From contig NZ_OZ040189.1 of NCBI RefSeq assembly GCF_964048965.1, positions 496,001 through 560,000 of the forward strand: a stretch of 64,000 nucleotides of DNA, given 5' to 3'. Made by a program: the position numbers and the translations under genes. The notes under the pieces were generated by a model. It saw nothing but the letters and a program-made list of their open reading frames with translations, made no database searches and was not told the origin of the DNA. The first letter of the stretch is position 1. Every line of letters starts with the position of its first letter. This stretch comes from Tenacibaculum sp. 190130A14a (GTDB lineage Bacteria > Bacteroidota > Bacteroidia > Flavobacteriales > Flavobacteriaceae). Shown here in pieces: positions 43,601 through 51,962 of this stretch.

Positions 43601-44032
43601 CAGGAGGAAATTTCTAAAATTGAAAAAGAAGGGGGAATTTCCGTGGAAATTAATGATAAATTGATTACCTTGGAAACCACAGACGTAGAGATTTCATCAA
43701 AAGATATTGAGGGGTGGTTAGTAGCAAATGCAGAAGGTATAACAGTTGCATTAGATGTTACTATAACAGATGATTTACGTAAAGAGGGTGTAGCTAGAGA
43801 GTTAGTAAATAGAATTCAGAACGCTCGAAAAGATTCAGGGTTAGAAGTAACTGATAAAATAAAATTAACAATCTTAAATACTGCTGATTTACAAGAGTCG
43901 GTATCTTCAAATGAAGTTTATATAAAGACAGAAACTTTAACAAATGAGTTGGTTTTTGTTGATACGTTAGATAATGGTACAGAAATTGAATTCGATGCCA
44001 TTAAAAGTAAAATGTTAATACAAAAAATATAG
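40631..44032 (+). CDS. ileS: Isoleucyl-tRNA synthetase, type 2, with GIHH signature
   Basis: IleRS charges tRNA-Ile. The 1133-residue length and the eukaryote-like sequence place it in the IleRS2 class. Typical blocks are KAGWDTHGLPVE, the editing domain with the LAWTTTPWTLPSNTALTVGP stretch, DVWFDSGSMPYAQWHYP, the KMSKR loop in GQKMSKRLGN, and a tRNA-binding C-terminus. The class I signature HxGH near residue 55 reads GIHH (40793-40804, codons GGA ATT CAT CAT): first and third residues are swapped. This variant has been reported in some IleRS2 enzymes with extreme mupirocin resistance. The DksA-like gene follows four bases later. Confidence 0.96.
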   Translation: MKFTEYKGLDLPKVAEEILNYWEENNIFEKSITSREGNKPFVFFEGPPSANGLPGIHHVMARAIKDIFCRYKTQKGYQVKRKAGWDTHGLPVELGVEKELGITKEDIGTKITVEEYNTACKTAVMRYTDIWNDMTRKAGYWVDMDSPYVTYQPKYMESVWWLLKQIYNKDLLYKGYTIQPYSPKAGTGLSSHELNQPGTYQDVTDTTVVAQFKAIKETLPSFLQVEGNVHFLAWTTTPWTLPSNTALTVGPKIDYVLVKTFNQYTFEPIQVVLAKNLVGKQFAGKKFNQVENEAALEEYNAGDKQVPYTIVKEFVGKDLVGIRYEQLLDYALPYQNPENAFRVISGDFVTTEDGTGIVHTAPTFGADDALVAKQATPEVPPMLVLDENENPVPLVDLQGRFRPEMGEFAGKYVKNEYYADEEVPEKSVDVEIAIKLKTENKAFKVEKYVHSYPNCWRTDKPILYYPLDSWFIKVTDVKDKMFELNETINWKPKSTGEGRFGNWLKNANDWNLSRSRFWGIPLPIWRTEDGTEQICIGSVEELKSEMAKAVEAGVMTEDIFADFEVGNMSDDNYDKIDLHKNVVDRITLVSSTGKPMKRESDLIDVWFDSGSMPYAQWHYPFENKELIDTKESYPADFIAEGVDQTRGWFYTLHAIGTMVFDSVAYKNVVSNGLVLDKNGQKMSKRLGNAVDPFETLGKYGADATRWYMISNANPWDNLKFDLAGVEEVRRKFFGTLYNTYSFFSLYANIDGFTYAEDEVPLKDRPEIDRWILSELNSLVKNVDAFYADYEPTRATRAISDFVQDHLSNWYVRLCRRRFWKGEYGQDKISAYQTLYTCMLTVAKLASPVAPFYMDRLYKDLVGATGKETFESVHLANFPKYNEALVDKSLERKMESAQTISSLVLSLRAKEKIKVRQPLKKVMIPVLNATQKEEILAVADLIKSEVNVKEIELLDDASDILVKQIKPNFKALGPKFGKDMKLIASKIQSFGQEEISKIEKEGGISVEINDKLITLETTDVEISSKDIEGWLVANAEGITVALDVTITDDLRKEGVARELVNRIQNARKDSGLEVTDKIKLTILNTADLQESVSSNEVYIKTETLTNELVFVDTLDNGTEIEFDAIKSKMLIQKI

Positions 44033-44036
44033 CATT

Positions 44037-44414
44037 ATGGATGACGTTAAAGTAAGATACTCTGATGGAGATTTACAAGAGTTTAAAGAAATCATCTTGA
44101 ATAAGATTGAGAAGGCGGAAGAGGATTTAAAATTATTACAAGCCTCTTACAAAAATGGATCTGATAATGGTACTGATGATACTTCACCAACATTTAAGTC
44201 GTTTGAAGAGGGATCAGATACTATGGCAAAAGAAGCAAACATGCAGTTAGCTATTCGACAAGAGAAGTTTATTAGAGATTTAAAAAATGCTCTTGTTCGT
44301 ATTGAAAACAAAACATATGGTGTTTGTAGAGTAACAGGTAAATTGATTCAAAAGGAACGTTTAAAATTAGTTCCTCATGCAACTTTAAGTATAGAGGCAA
44401 AGCGTAAACAATAA
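44037..44414 (+). CDS. TraR/DksA family protein lacking the full zinc finger
   Basis: This 125-residue protein has the coiled-coil N-terminal half (EFKEIILNKIEKAEEDLKLL) and the DksA/TraR C-terminal region, but in YGVCRVTGKLIQKERLKLVP and the ATLSIEAKRKQ tail only one of the four zinc-ligand cysteines remains. This degenerate finger is a known feature of the Bacteroidota version. DksA-like proteins bind RNA polymerase through its secondary channel. The acidic tip motif of DksA (DxxDxA) is not clearly present. It is cotranscribed with ileS. Confidence 0.88.
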   Translation: MDDVKVRYSDGDLQEFKEIILNKIEKAEEDLKLLQASYKNGSDNGTDDTSPTFKSFEEGSDTMAKEANMQLAIRQEKFIRDLKNALVRIENKTYGVCRVTGKLIQKERLKLVPHATLSIEAKRKQ

Positions 44415-44435
44415 AGAAAAGATAGTAAACCTAAT

Positions 44436-44467
44436 AAAAGGGCGATCATTTAAATGATCGCCCTTTT
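44436..44467. terminator. Bidirectional terminator (perfect 32-bp palindrome)
   Basis: Two 16-base arms with no spacer, AAAAGGGCGATCATTT (44436-44451) and AAATGATCGCCCTTTT (44452-44467), between the convergent dksA-like and rodA genes. Confidence 0.92.
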
Positions 44468-44481
44468 ATTTGACTGTTTGC

Positions 44482-45759
44482 TTACCAGTCGTATTTTTTA
44501 TGTGCGTCTAATCTTACAAAAATGAAAAGGAGTAATGTGAATCCCCATAAGGATGAACCTCCGTAGCTAAAGAAGGGTAGTGGAATTCCAATGGTAGGAA
44601 GTAATCCAATAACCATTCCTACATTTACTACAACATGAAAGAAAAGAATTGATGCGAGTCCATAACCATAAATCCTTCCAAATTTATTTGTATGTGTTTC
44701 TGCTAAATAGATAATACGATATAAAAGAATCATGAAGAGTACAATGACTAATGTAGAGCCTATAAATCCCCATTCTTCACCAACAGTACTGAAAATATAA
44801 TCTGTATGTTGCTCTGGAACAAAGTCTCCTTGTGTTCTGTCTCCTTGTAAAAAACCTTTGCCAGCAAATCCACCTGAACTGATAGTTAGCTCAGATTGAT
44901 GTGTGTTATAACCAATACCACGGGTGTCTTTAATTTTTCCTAAAAGAATATCAAATCGGTCTTTTTGATGCTGCTCTAAAATATTGGTGTACATATATCC
45001 AACACCAAATATAAATATACTCGAAGCTAAGTATGCTCCTGTAATGAGTGGCCAGTTAAAGCGAAAGAATTGTTTGTTTTTGTAGGTGTAATATATCACG
45101 GTTAGAGTTAATATAGACAAAGAGCCTAATAAAACCCATTTGGTTCCAAAATTAATAGTTAAAAGAAAGAGTAGGATGGAAGTGACTCCTAAAATAAAAT
45201 ACTTTAATGTTAGTCCTTCTCTATTCAATACAAAAAAGAAAGAGAAGAATATTAAAACAGAACCCATATCCGGTTGCAGTGCAATAAAGAATGCAGGTAA
45301 GAAAATGACAATAAAAGCCTTAATTTGATTTTTTAGGAGCTTTAAATTGTATTGTCTATCACTCATTAATTTTGCTACGGCTAAAGCAGTAAATGCTTTG
45401 GCAAACTCGGAGGGTTGCAGTCCGATACCGCCAAAATTATACCAGGAAGTTGCGCCATTAATTTTTTTTCCAAAAACAAGTACTCCTGCTAATAAAACTA
45501 ATGCAAACAAGTAGAAAACACTAGCGAAACGTTCGTAAAACTTAGCGTTAAAAAATAAAATAAAAATAATAAGGGGAAAGCTACAACAAATAAAAATTAG
45601 TTGTTTTCCATATTTGGTGCTAAAATTTAAAATACTTGATGTTTCTTCGGTAAGAGAAGAAGCGTAGATGTTCATCCATCCAAAGGCAACTAATAAAAGA
45701 TATATGAGTATAATAACCCAATCAATTCCCGCAAATATGTTATTTCGTTCCTGTCGCAA
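44482..45759 (-). CDS. rodA: Rod shape-determining protein RodA (SEDS glycosyltransferase)
   Basis: RodA is the SEDS-family peptidoglycan polymerase of the elongasome. The 425-residue protein has about ten membrane helices, with family motifs GGIGLQPSEFAKAFTALA, the long loop with GFLQGDRTQGDFVPEQHTDY, and FSYGGSSLWGFTLL near the C-terminus. Its start overlaps the end of the PBP2 gene by 20 bases, as is usual for the mrdA-rodA pair. It is the last gene of the mre/rod cluster, and a perfect palindromic terminator follows. Confidence 0.96.
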   Translation of the reverse strand: MRQERNNIFAGIDWVIILIYLLLVAFGWMNIYASSLTEETSSILNFSTKYGKQLIFICCSFPLIIFILFFNAKFYERFASVFYLFALVLLAGVLVFGKKINGATSWYNFGGIGLQPSEFAKAFTALAVAKLMSDRQYNLKLLKNQIKAFIVIFLPAFFIALQPDMGSVLIFFSFFFVLNREGLTLKYFILGVTSILLFLLTINFGTKWVLLGSLSILTLTVIYYTYKNKQFFRFNWPLITGAYLASSIFIFGVGYMYTNILEQHQKDRFDILLGKIKDTRGIGYNTHQSELTISSGGFAGKGFLQGDRTQGDFVPEQHTDYIFSTVGEEWGFIGSTLVIVLFMILLYRIIYLAETHTNKFGRIYGYGLASILFFHVVVNVGMVIGLLPTIGIPLPFFSYGGSSLWGFTLLLFIFVRLDAHKKYDW

Positions 45760-47623
45760 GTGTGTCTTTTTTAGGAATTAACTTTTCATAGATACTTTGA
45801 AGATTTGCATTTTTCATTCTATCTTCAAGCGGTTTCCTTGTTGTTTTTCCAGTTAAATATTTTTCAATCATTAGACTTGTTATCGGTGCTGCATAGGTAG
45901 AACCGTAACCTCCATTTTCTATATAAACAGCCATGGCGATTTTAGGATTGTCTTTCGGGGCAAAGGCAACTAAAATAGAGTGATCTGGTGCCTGTACCTT
46001 TTCTCCATCTACTATTTTAATTTTGTTTTCAGCGGTCCCTGTTTTTCCACAAATATCAAGTCCTTTTACTTGATACCATTTTGCAGTACCATAGGTGAAT
46101 ACCTCATGCATTGCATCGATAGCTAAAGGAAAATGCTTAGGGTCGATCGTGGTATTTCTTTTCTTGGTAAATGTGGTATCAACAATACCTTTGTTATCAA
46201 TACTTTTTACAATATGTGGTGTATAAAAATATCCTTTATTAGCTATAGCCGCAGTCATATTCGCTAATTGCATTGGAGTCGTCTCTATTTCTCCTTGTCC
46301 AATGGCGTTTGAAATCGTATAGGTAGTTCGAATTCCTCGTTTGTACCATCTGTCATAGAATTTTGCATCAGGAATTCTACCAGGTTGTCCTGAAGGCAAA
46401 TCGTATCCTAAGTAATCACCAAGACCGAAGCTTTTAGCGTGTTTGCTCCAGTTTTCAATACCTATCTTAGGGTCGTCATATTTATCAATTATTTTTCTAT
46501 AAGTAGTTGAGAAATAGCTGTTGCAAGATTTAGCAATTGCTGTTTTTAAACGAATAGGTCTACCAACAATCCCACAGTGACAGGCCATGAATTCATTTTT
46601 TCTATTACCATATTTATAACCATGATAACAATAAGTATAGAAATTTTCATCTATAACACCTTCCTGAAGACCTATTAACCCATTAATTACTTTAAAAGGA
46701 GATCCAGGAGGATACATTGCTTGTAAGCCTCTGTCAAAAGTAGGTCTGTTAATAGTGTCATAGAATAATTTCATCGAGTTTGGTGAACGTTTCCTACCTA
46801 CAAGCATGTTTGGATCGTATGATGGAGCAGTAATTAATGCTAATATTTCACCAGTTCCGGGTTCAATAGCTACAATCCCACCTCTTTTTCCAGACATAAG
46901 CAATTCTCCATACTGCTGTAATTCGCTATCAATAGTTAATGTTAAATCTTTACCAGCTAAGGCTAAAGTGTCATATTTACCATTTTTATATGAACCAGTA
47001 ACTTTATTGAGGTTGTTTCTTTTAAAACGTTTTTTTCCTTTAATACCTCTTAGGTCACTTTCATATTGGGCTTCAATTCCCATTTTTCCAATTAATTCGC
47101 CTTGCTCGTAATAATCACTTGTTCGTGCTTTGTGTTCATTAACTTCAGCAATAAAACCAACGACATTTGCGGCAGATTTAATTGGATAGTCTCTAATGAT
47201 ACGTTTTTGAATATAGAACCCTTTAAACTTATGTAGTTTTTCTTGAAGAAAGGCAAAGTCTTCTTTAGCCAGCTGTTTTAAGAAAACGGAAGGCAGCCAT
47301 CGAGCATATTTTTCGGCTTTTTTAAAACGCTTTTTAAAGTTTTCCTTATCAATTTTTAATAATGAACAAAATTCTAAGGTATCAAGAGGTTGTACATCTT
47401 TTGGTATGACCATTACGTCATAAGATAATTGGTTAGCTACAAGAAGTTTACCATTTCTGTCGTAAACATAACCTCGTTCTGGATAGTCGTATTCTATTTT
47501 AATAGTAGCGCCATACAACGGATTCGAATTACCACCTCTTATAATTTGAAGTTGAAATAAACGTGCGATGTAAACAATGCTTATTAATGCAATTAAGAAA
47601 ATGAGTAAAAAACTACGTTTCAT
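45740..47623 (-). CDS. mrdA: Penicillin-binding protein 2 (elongasome transpeptidase)
   Basis: This 627-residue class B PBP has an N-terminal membrane anchor, the pedestal domain (starting YPERGYVYDRNGKLLVANQ) and the transpeptidase domain with the three catalytic motifs: SPFK (SxxK) in MYPPGSPFKVINGL, SCN (SxN) in AKSCNSYFS, and KTGTAEN. It crosslinks glycan strands made by RodA during cell elongation. The gene overlaps rodA by 20 bases and follows mreD by five. Confidence 0.96.
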   Translation of the reverse strand: MKRSFLLIFLIALISIVYIARLFQLQIIRGGNSNPLYGATIKIEYDYPERGYVYDRNGKLLVANQLSYDVMVIPKDVQPLDTLEFCSLLKIDKENFKKRFKKAEKYARWLPSVFLKQLAKEDFAFLQEKLHKFKGFYIQKRIIRDYPIKSAANVVGFIAEVNEHKARTSDYYEQGELIGKMGIEAQYESDLRGIKGKKRFKRNNLNKVTGSYKNGKYDTLALAGKDLTLTIDSELQQYGELLMSGKRGGIVAIEPGTGEILALITAPSYDPNMLVGRKRSPNSMKLFYDTINRPTFDRGLQAMYPPGSPFKVINGLIGLQEGVIDENFYTYCYHGYKYGNRKNEFMACHCGIVGRPIRLKTAIAKSCNSYFSTTYRKIIDKYDDPKIGIENWSKHAKSFGLGDYLGYDLPSGQPGRIPDAKFYDRWYKRGIRTTYTISNAIGQGEIETTPMQLANMTAAIANKGYFYTPHIVKSIDNKGIVDTTFTKKRNTTIDPKHFPLAIDAMHEVFTYGTAKWYQVKGLDICGKTGTAENKIKIVDGEKVQAPDHSILVAFAPKDNPKIAMAVYIENGGYGSTYAAPITSLMIEKYLTGKTTRKPLEDRMKNANLQSIYEKLIPKKDTLATGTK

Positions 47624-47628
47624 GAATG

Positions 47629-48126
47629 CTATTTAGAAAATAAAAACCTACCTAAAAAATACAAAATTAATGTAAAAATGCTTGAAAAAAAGGTGTTTAA
47701 CAATACATTAATAAAATTACTAAAACCAAAATTGATCAAAACAAAGAGTATAAAATGATGTATAACTGTTAAAATAGCAACATAATTAAATACCTTGTCA
47801 AAAGATTCTAATGATAGTGTAAAAGTTTGGTAGTCAGATTCCGATTTTTTGAAGATACTCTTTATAAAGAACAAACGTATGTATGCAATAAAAAGTGTAG
47901 CAAACGCATGTATTCCTCCAGAATTTGTAAAAGTATCAACCAGTAATCCTAGAAGAAAAGCGAAAATTAAAAAAGGAAATCGATTAATTCTAATTGGATA
48001 TGCAAATACAAAAGCAATATATAAATAGGGATTAATATATCCCATAAGCTCAATATTGTTCAATATTAAAACTTGGAGTAACAATAGTGAAACGAATAAA
48101 ATTGCTATTTGTAAAGGTTTATTCAT
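47629..48126 (-). CDS. mreD: Rod shape-determining protein MreD
   Basis: This 165-residue membrane protein has about five helices and stands between mreC and mrdA, the standard place for mreD. Sequence conservation is low in the MreD family; visible signs are the NPYLYIAFVFAYPIRINRFP and GLLVDTFTNSGGIHAFATLF segments, the latter containing the GxxxDxxxxxxGxHA pattern typical of MreD. The start overlaps the mreC stop by eight bases. Confidence 0.92.
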   Translation of the reverse strand: MNKPLQIAILFVSLLLLQVLILNNIELMGYINPYLYIAFVFAYPIRINRFPFLIFAFLLGLLVDTFTNSGGIHAFATLFIAYIRLFFIKSIFKKSESDYQTFTLSLESFDKVFNYVAILTVIHHFILFVLINFGFSNFINVLLNTFFSSIFTLILYFLGRFLFSK

Positions 48127-48943
48127 TCGTTGAGTTTAACGTTTTTATTTCTTGTTTGTTGAGATTTGCAATAATATTAACATAACCTAAATTCGTCATA
48201 TCATTGAATAGTGTTACATTAATTGTATTTGAAGCGGTAACCTTTTCAGGTAAATTAGCGACAGTACCAATTAGAATACCTTCAGGGAAAATGGTTGATT
48301 TACCTCCGGTAACAATGGTATCTCCAATTTTATATTGGGCTTGTCTTGGAATGTCGGTAAGTTGAACAGTTGTGTAGTCTTTTCCATCCCATTTTAAAGT
48401 TCCGTAGTGCTTGTTTCCTTTGAATCCTGCATTGATTCTACTTTTTGAATTTAAAATAGACTGTACTCGGGCATAACTGTTTGATACATTGTCTATAATA
48501 CCAATAACACCTTTACTGTTTACAACAGCCATTTCTTTTTGAACTCCATTTTTGAGTCCTTTATTTATAGTAATAAAGTTATTTGGGCTTAGATAATCGT
48601 TGATAATGATTTTTCCTACAGTATATCTGTAGTTTTGATTGTAGATACTATCAATAATTGCTGAAAAATCAATGGAGTCCTTGTCTTTTGTATACGTTTC
48701 AAGCAAGTTTTTCAAGCGGTTGTTTTCCTCAGCTAAAAGTTTGTTTTCATTTTTTAAATTGAAATACTCACTAATATTGGCGCTTTTTTCTGAAATATTA
48801 CCTGTAAATGAGTTGGTAGAGCTAATAAACTTACTTCTATGAAAAGAATGATTATTAATGATTAATGCAACAGCAATTATTTCTAAAAAAATAAAAAATA
48901 GGAAGTATTTAAACTTTCGTAAGAAATAAAAAAGCTGTTGCAT
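48119..48943 (-). CDS. mreC: Rod shape-determining protein MreC
   Basis: This 274-residue protein has a short cytoplasmic N-terminus, one membrane helix (FLFFIFLEIIAVALIIN), a coiled-coil region (YFNLKNENKLLAEENNRLKN) and the periplasmic double beta-barrel domain with NKGLKNGVQKEMAVVNSKGV and the GDTIVTGGKSTIFPEGILIG block, both hallmarks of MreC. It links MreB filaments to the peptidoglycan synthases. It lies between mreB (16 bases) and mreD (8-base overlap). Confidence 0.95.
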   Translation of the reverse strand: MQQLFYFLRKFKYFLFFIFLEIIAVALIINNHSFHRSKFISSTNSFTGNISEKSANISEYFNLKNENKLLAEENNRLKNLLETYTKDKDSIDFSAIIDSIYNQNYRYTVGKIIINDYLSPNNFITINKGLKNGVQKEMAVVNSKGVIGIIDNVSNSYARVQSILNSKSRINAGFKGNKHYGTLKWDGKDYTTVQLTDIPRQAQYKIGDTIVTGGKSTIFPEGILIGTVANLPEKVTASNTINVTLFNDMTNLGYVNIIANLNKQEIKTLNSTNE

Positions 48944-48959
48944 AAATAATCATTGGGTT

Positions 48960-49988
48960 TTATTTAATTAAAACCGTTTTATATTTTTCTATGTTTTTTA
49001 ATGCAATTCCAGTACCTCTAACTACTGCTCTTAATGGGTCTTCAGCAACATAAACTGGTAGGTCTGTTTTTCTAGATAAACGTTTGTCTAGTCCTCTTAA
49101 CATAGAACCACCTCCAGCTAAATAAATACCTGTATTATAAATATCTGCTGCTAATTCAGGAGGAGTTTTTGATAAGGTTTCCATAACTGCGTCTTCAATT
49201 CGTAAAATAGACTTATCTAAAGCTTTTGCAATTTCACGATAAGATACTTGTACTTGTTTTGGTTTACCACTTAATAAATCTCGACCTTGCACCATCATGT
49301 CTTCTGGTGGCGTATCTAAATCTTCTGTAGCAGAACCAATTTGTATTTTTATTTTTTCAGCAGTACTCTCTCCAACATAAAGGTTGTGTTGTGTACGCAT
49401 GTAGTACATAATATCACTTGTAAATAAATCACCAGCTACTTTTACAGATTGATCACATACAATACCAGCTAAAGCAATAACAGCAATTTCGGTTGTACCT
49501 CCACCTATATCAATAATCATATTGCCTTTAGGCTCCATGATGTCAATACCAACACCAATAGCCGCTGCCATTGGTTCGTAGATTAAATAAATCTCTTTAG
49601 CATTCATATGACGAGCAGAATCAATTACTGCTCTTTTTTCAACTTCTGTAATTCCAGAAGGAATACATACAACCATTCGCAAAGATGGTGGAAAAAGCTT
49701 CTTTTTAATTGCTGGAATTTGTTTAACAAACTCTTTAATCATTTCTTCTGAAGCTTGGAAATCTGCAATTACTCCATCTTTTAAGGGGCGAATAGTTTTT
49801 ATATTCTCATGAGTTTTTCCTTGCATTTTGTTAGCTTCATGACCAGTTGCAATAATTTTACCAGTCATTCTATTTCTAGCTACTATGGAGGGGCTATCAA
49901 TAACTACTTTGCCGTTATGGATAATAAGTGTATTTGCAGTTCCTAAATCAACTGCAATATCTTCTGTCATAAAGTCGAAAAAACCCAT
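48960..49988 (-). CDS. mreB: Rod shape-determining protein MreB
   Basis: MreB is the actin-like filament protein that guides lateral wall growth. The 342-residue protein shows the actin-fold nucleotide motifs DLGTANTLI (phosphate 1), IDIGGGTTEIAVI (phosphate 2) and LAGGGSMLRGLDKRL (adenosine), with IYEPMAAAIGVG and a C-terminal VVRGTGIALKN. It is the first gene of the mreB-mreC-mreD-mrdA-rodA cluster and has its own -7 box, although purH lies 79 bases upstream on the same strand. Confidence 0.97.
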   Translation of the reverse strand: MGFFDFMTEDIAVDLGTANTLIIHNGKVVIDSPSIVARNRMTGKIIATGHEANKMQGKTHENIKTIRPLKDGVIADFQASEEMIKEFVKQIPAIKKKLFPPSLRMVVCIPSGITEVEKRAVIDSARHMNAKEIYLIYEPMAAAIGVGIDIMEPKGNMIIDIGGGTTEIAVIALAGIVCDQSVKVAGDLFTSDIMYYMRTQHNLYVGESTAEKIKIQIGSATEDLDTPPEDMMVQGRDLLSGKPKQVQVSYREIAKALDKSILRIEDAVMETLSKTPPELAADIYNTGIYLAGGGSMLRGLDKRLSRKTDLPVYVAEDPLRAVVRGTGIALKNIEKYKTVLIK

Positions 49989-50026
49989 ATGCTATTCGGT
50001 ATTTCTATAATTTAAGGTGAATCTTA

Positions 50027-50034
50027 CAAATCTA
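50027..50034 (-). promoter_or_regulatory. -7 box of the mreB promoter
   Basis: TAGATTTG on the minus strand matches TAnnTTTG exactly and lies about 38 bases before the mreB ATG. A TTG at the expected -33 distance is not evident, so read-through from purH is also possible. Confidence 0.5.
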
Positions 50035-50067
50035 ATAAAAATATGCTTGATTTCACGACGTTTGTTC

Positions 50068-51600
50068 TTAATGTTTAAAATGTCTTGTCCCTGTAAAAAC
50101 CATGGCTAAATTGTGGTCATTACAATAGTCAATACTCAATTGATCTTTAATAGATCCTCCTGGTTGAATTACACTTTTTACTCCAGCTTTATCTGCTATT
50201 TCAACACAGTCTGGGAACGGAAAAAATGCATCACTCGCCATAACAGCTCCGTTTAAATCGAAATTAAAACTATTTGCTTTATCGATAGCTTGTCTTAGAG
50301 CATCAACTCTACTTGTTTGTCCTGTACCACTTGCACATAACTGTTTGTTCTTTGTTAAAACAATAGTATTTGATTTGGTATGCTTACATATTTTAGCTGC
50401 AAATAGTAAGTCTTCTAACTCACTTTCAGATGGTTTATTGTTGGTTACATACGATAAATCCTCTAACTTATCTGTTTTATTATCCTTTTCTTGAACTAAG
50501 GCTCCATTTAGGCAAGTTCTAACTGTTGTTTCTGGTAATGCTACTTCCTTTTGAACTAATAAAACTCTGTTCTTTTTTCCTTTTAAAATATCTAAAGCAT
50601 CTTCGTCAAATGAAGGAGCAATTACTACTTCACAAAATAGTTTGTGAATTTCTTCTGCTGTTGCTTTGTCAATATTTGAATTTGAAATCAAAATTCCACC
50701 AAAAGCAGATACTGGGTCTCCAGCTAAAGCGTCTACGTAAGCTTGATAAATCGTATCTCTTTGTGCAAAACCACAAGCGTTATTGTGTTTTAAAATAGCA
50801 AATGTTGGAGCTTCTCCTTTAAACTCATTCATCAAGTTAACAGCAGCATCAACATCTAATAAGTTATTATAGCTTAATTCTTTTCCATGTAGTTTATTAA
50901 ACATAGCATCTAAATCACCAAAGAAAAAACCTTTTTGATGTGGATTCTCACCGTAACGCAATACTTTTCCATTTGTTTCACTAATTTTTAAAGCTGCTTC
51001 TTCATGGTTTGCATTGAAGTAGTTAAAAATAGCAGTGTCGTAATGAGATGAAATATTAAAAGCTTTTGCAGCAAATTGTTTTCTCTCAATTAGTGAAGTA
51101 GTTCCGTTGTTTTCTGAAATAATATTTAAAAAATCATCATATTGTTCCATTGAAGAAACAATCACAGTGTCTTTAAAATTTTTAGCTGCTGCCCTAATTA
51201 AAGAAATACCACCGATATCTATTTTCTCAATAATGTCTTGTTCAGGAGCTCCAGATGCTACCGTTTTTTCAAATGGATATAAATCTACAATTACTAAATC
51301 TATTTGTGGAATATCATATTCAGCCAATTCAGCAACATCTCCCTCATGTTCTTGACGGTTTAAAATACCTCCAAAAACTTTTGGATGTAAAGTTTTTACT
51401 CGTCCTCCTAAAATTGAAGGATATGATGTAACGTCTTCTACCGGTACAACATCAATACCTAGTTCTTTTATAAATTTCTCTGTACCTCCTGTAGAATAAA
51501 TAGTAACGTTAAGCTCGTTTAATTTTTTAACTATTGGAGCTAAACCATCTTTGTGAAAAACTGAAATTAATGCAGATTTAATCGTTTTTGTCGTGTTCAT
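50068..51600 (-). CDS. purH: Bifunctional AICAR transformylase/IMP cyclohydrolase
   Basis: PurH performs the last two steps of IMP synthesis. The protein of about 510 residues has the N-terminal MGS-like cyclohydrolase domain (YSTGGTEKFIKELGI, ILGGRVKTLHPKVFGGIL) and the AICAR transformylase domain (LRYGENPHQKG, the KHNNACGFA active-site segment, and GAVMASDAFFPFPDCVE). I start at the ATG at 51600 (MNTTKTIKS); a longer in-frame ORF would run through the promoter. The gene precedes mreB on the same strand. Confidence 0.96.
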   Translation of the reverse strand: MNTTKTIKSALISVFHKDGLAPIVKKLNELNVTIYSTGGTEKFIKELGIDVVPVEDVTSYPSILGGRVKTLHPKVFGGILNRQEHEGDVAELAEYDIPQIDLVIVDLYPFEKTVASGAPEQDIIEKIDIGGISLIRAAAKNFKDTVIVSSMEQYDDFLNIISENNGTTSLIERKQFAAKAFNISSHYDTAIFNYFNANHEEAALKISETNGKVLRYGENPHQKGFFFGDLDAMFNKLHGKELSYNNLLDVDAAVNLMNEFKGEAPTFAILKHNNACGFAQRDTIYQAYVDALAGDPVSAFGGILISNSNIDKATAEEIHKLFCEVVIAPSFDEDALDILKGKKNRVLLVQKEVALPETTVRTCLNGALVQEKDNKTDKLEDLSYVTNNKPSESELEDLLFAAKICKHTKSNTIVLTKNKQLCASGTGQTSRVDALRQAIDKANSFNFDLNGAVMASDAFFPFPDCVEIADKAGVKSVIQPGGSIKDQLSIDYCNDHNLAMVFTGTRHFKH

Positions 51601-51623
51601 TTGTTGTTGTGTTGTTAAGCGTG

Positions 51624-51654
51624 CAAAATTACTAAAACAAGGGCGCTTATACAA
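51624..51654 (-). promoter_or_regulatory. purH promoter (TTG-N20-TAATTTTG)
   Basis: On the minus strand TTG (51652-51654) and TAATTTTG (51624-51631) match the consensus with 20-base spacing, 23 bases before the ATG. Confidence 0.78.
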
Positions 51655-51689
51655 CAGTATATTTACAAGTTATGGGGAGTGCTAAAAAA

Positions 51690-51731
51690 ACAAAACACCA
51701 TCAAAAAAATACTTTCTTGATGGTGTTTTGT
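51690..51731 (-). terminator. Terminator of the small gene upstream of purH
   Basis: ACAAAACACCATCA (51690-51703) and TGATGGTGTTTTGT (51718-51731) form a 14-bp stem. The A-run at 51684-51690 provides the U-tract on the minus strand. Confidence 0.88.
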
Positions 51732-51755
51732 TATAACAAAACGAAAATTTTAATG

Positions 51756-51875
51756 TTATTCAGCGTTTTCTAAAAAATTACGGAACCACATTGCAAATTT
51801 TTCGTAAAGAGACAATCTTGTTTTCGAATGCGCATTTCCTAATGCGGCATAAGAAGGGAATTCTTTGTTACTCAT
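51756..51875 (-). CDS. 39-residue protein of unknown function
   Basis: A short ORF on the minus strand encodes MSNKEFPSYAALGNAHSK, continuing TRLSLYEKFAMWFRNFLENAE. It has no signal peptide; the second half is an amphipathic helix rich in Phe and Trp that could lie on a membrane or bind a partner. It has a promoter-like TTG-N19-TTAATTTG upstream (51917-51946) and a strong terminator 25 bases after its stop, so it is a separate transcription unit and the only gene in the 51655-51962 interval. I do not recognise a family. Confidence 0.6.
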   Translation of the reverse strand: MSNKEFPSYAALGNAHSKTRLSLYEKFAMWFRNFLENAE

Positions 51876-51916
51876 CTTAAGGGGATTAAAAAAAGTTAAA
51901 AATTTGCTTTGAGCAC

Positions 51917-51946
51917 CAAATTAAATAAAAAAATGCTAATAATCAA
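51917..51946 (-). promoter_or_regulatory. Putative promoter of the 39-residue gene
   Basis: On the minus strand TTG (51944-51946) and TTAATTTG (51917-51924, one mismatch to TAnnTTTG) are 19 bases apart and about 42 bases before the ATG. Confidence 0.5.
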
Positions 51947-51962
51947 ATATTTAGGGAATAAA

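Noticed and set aside
46806..47111. Plus-strand ORF of 101 codons
   Set aside because: It is antisense to the PBP2 gene and shows no family features.
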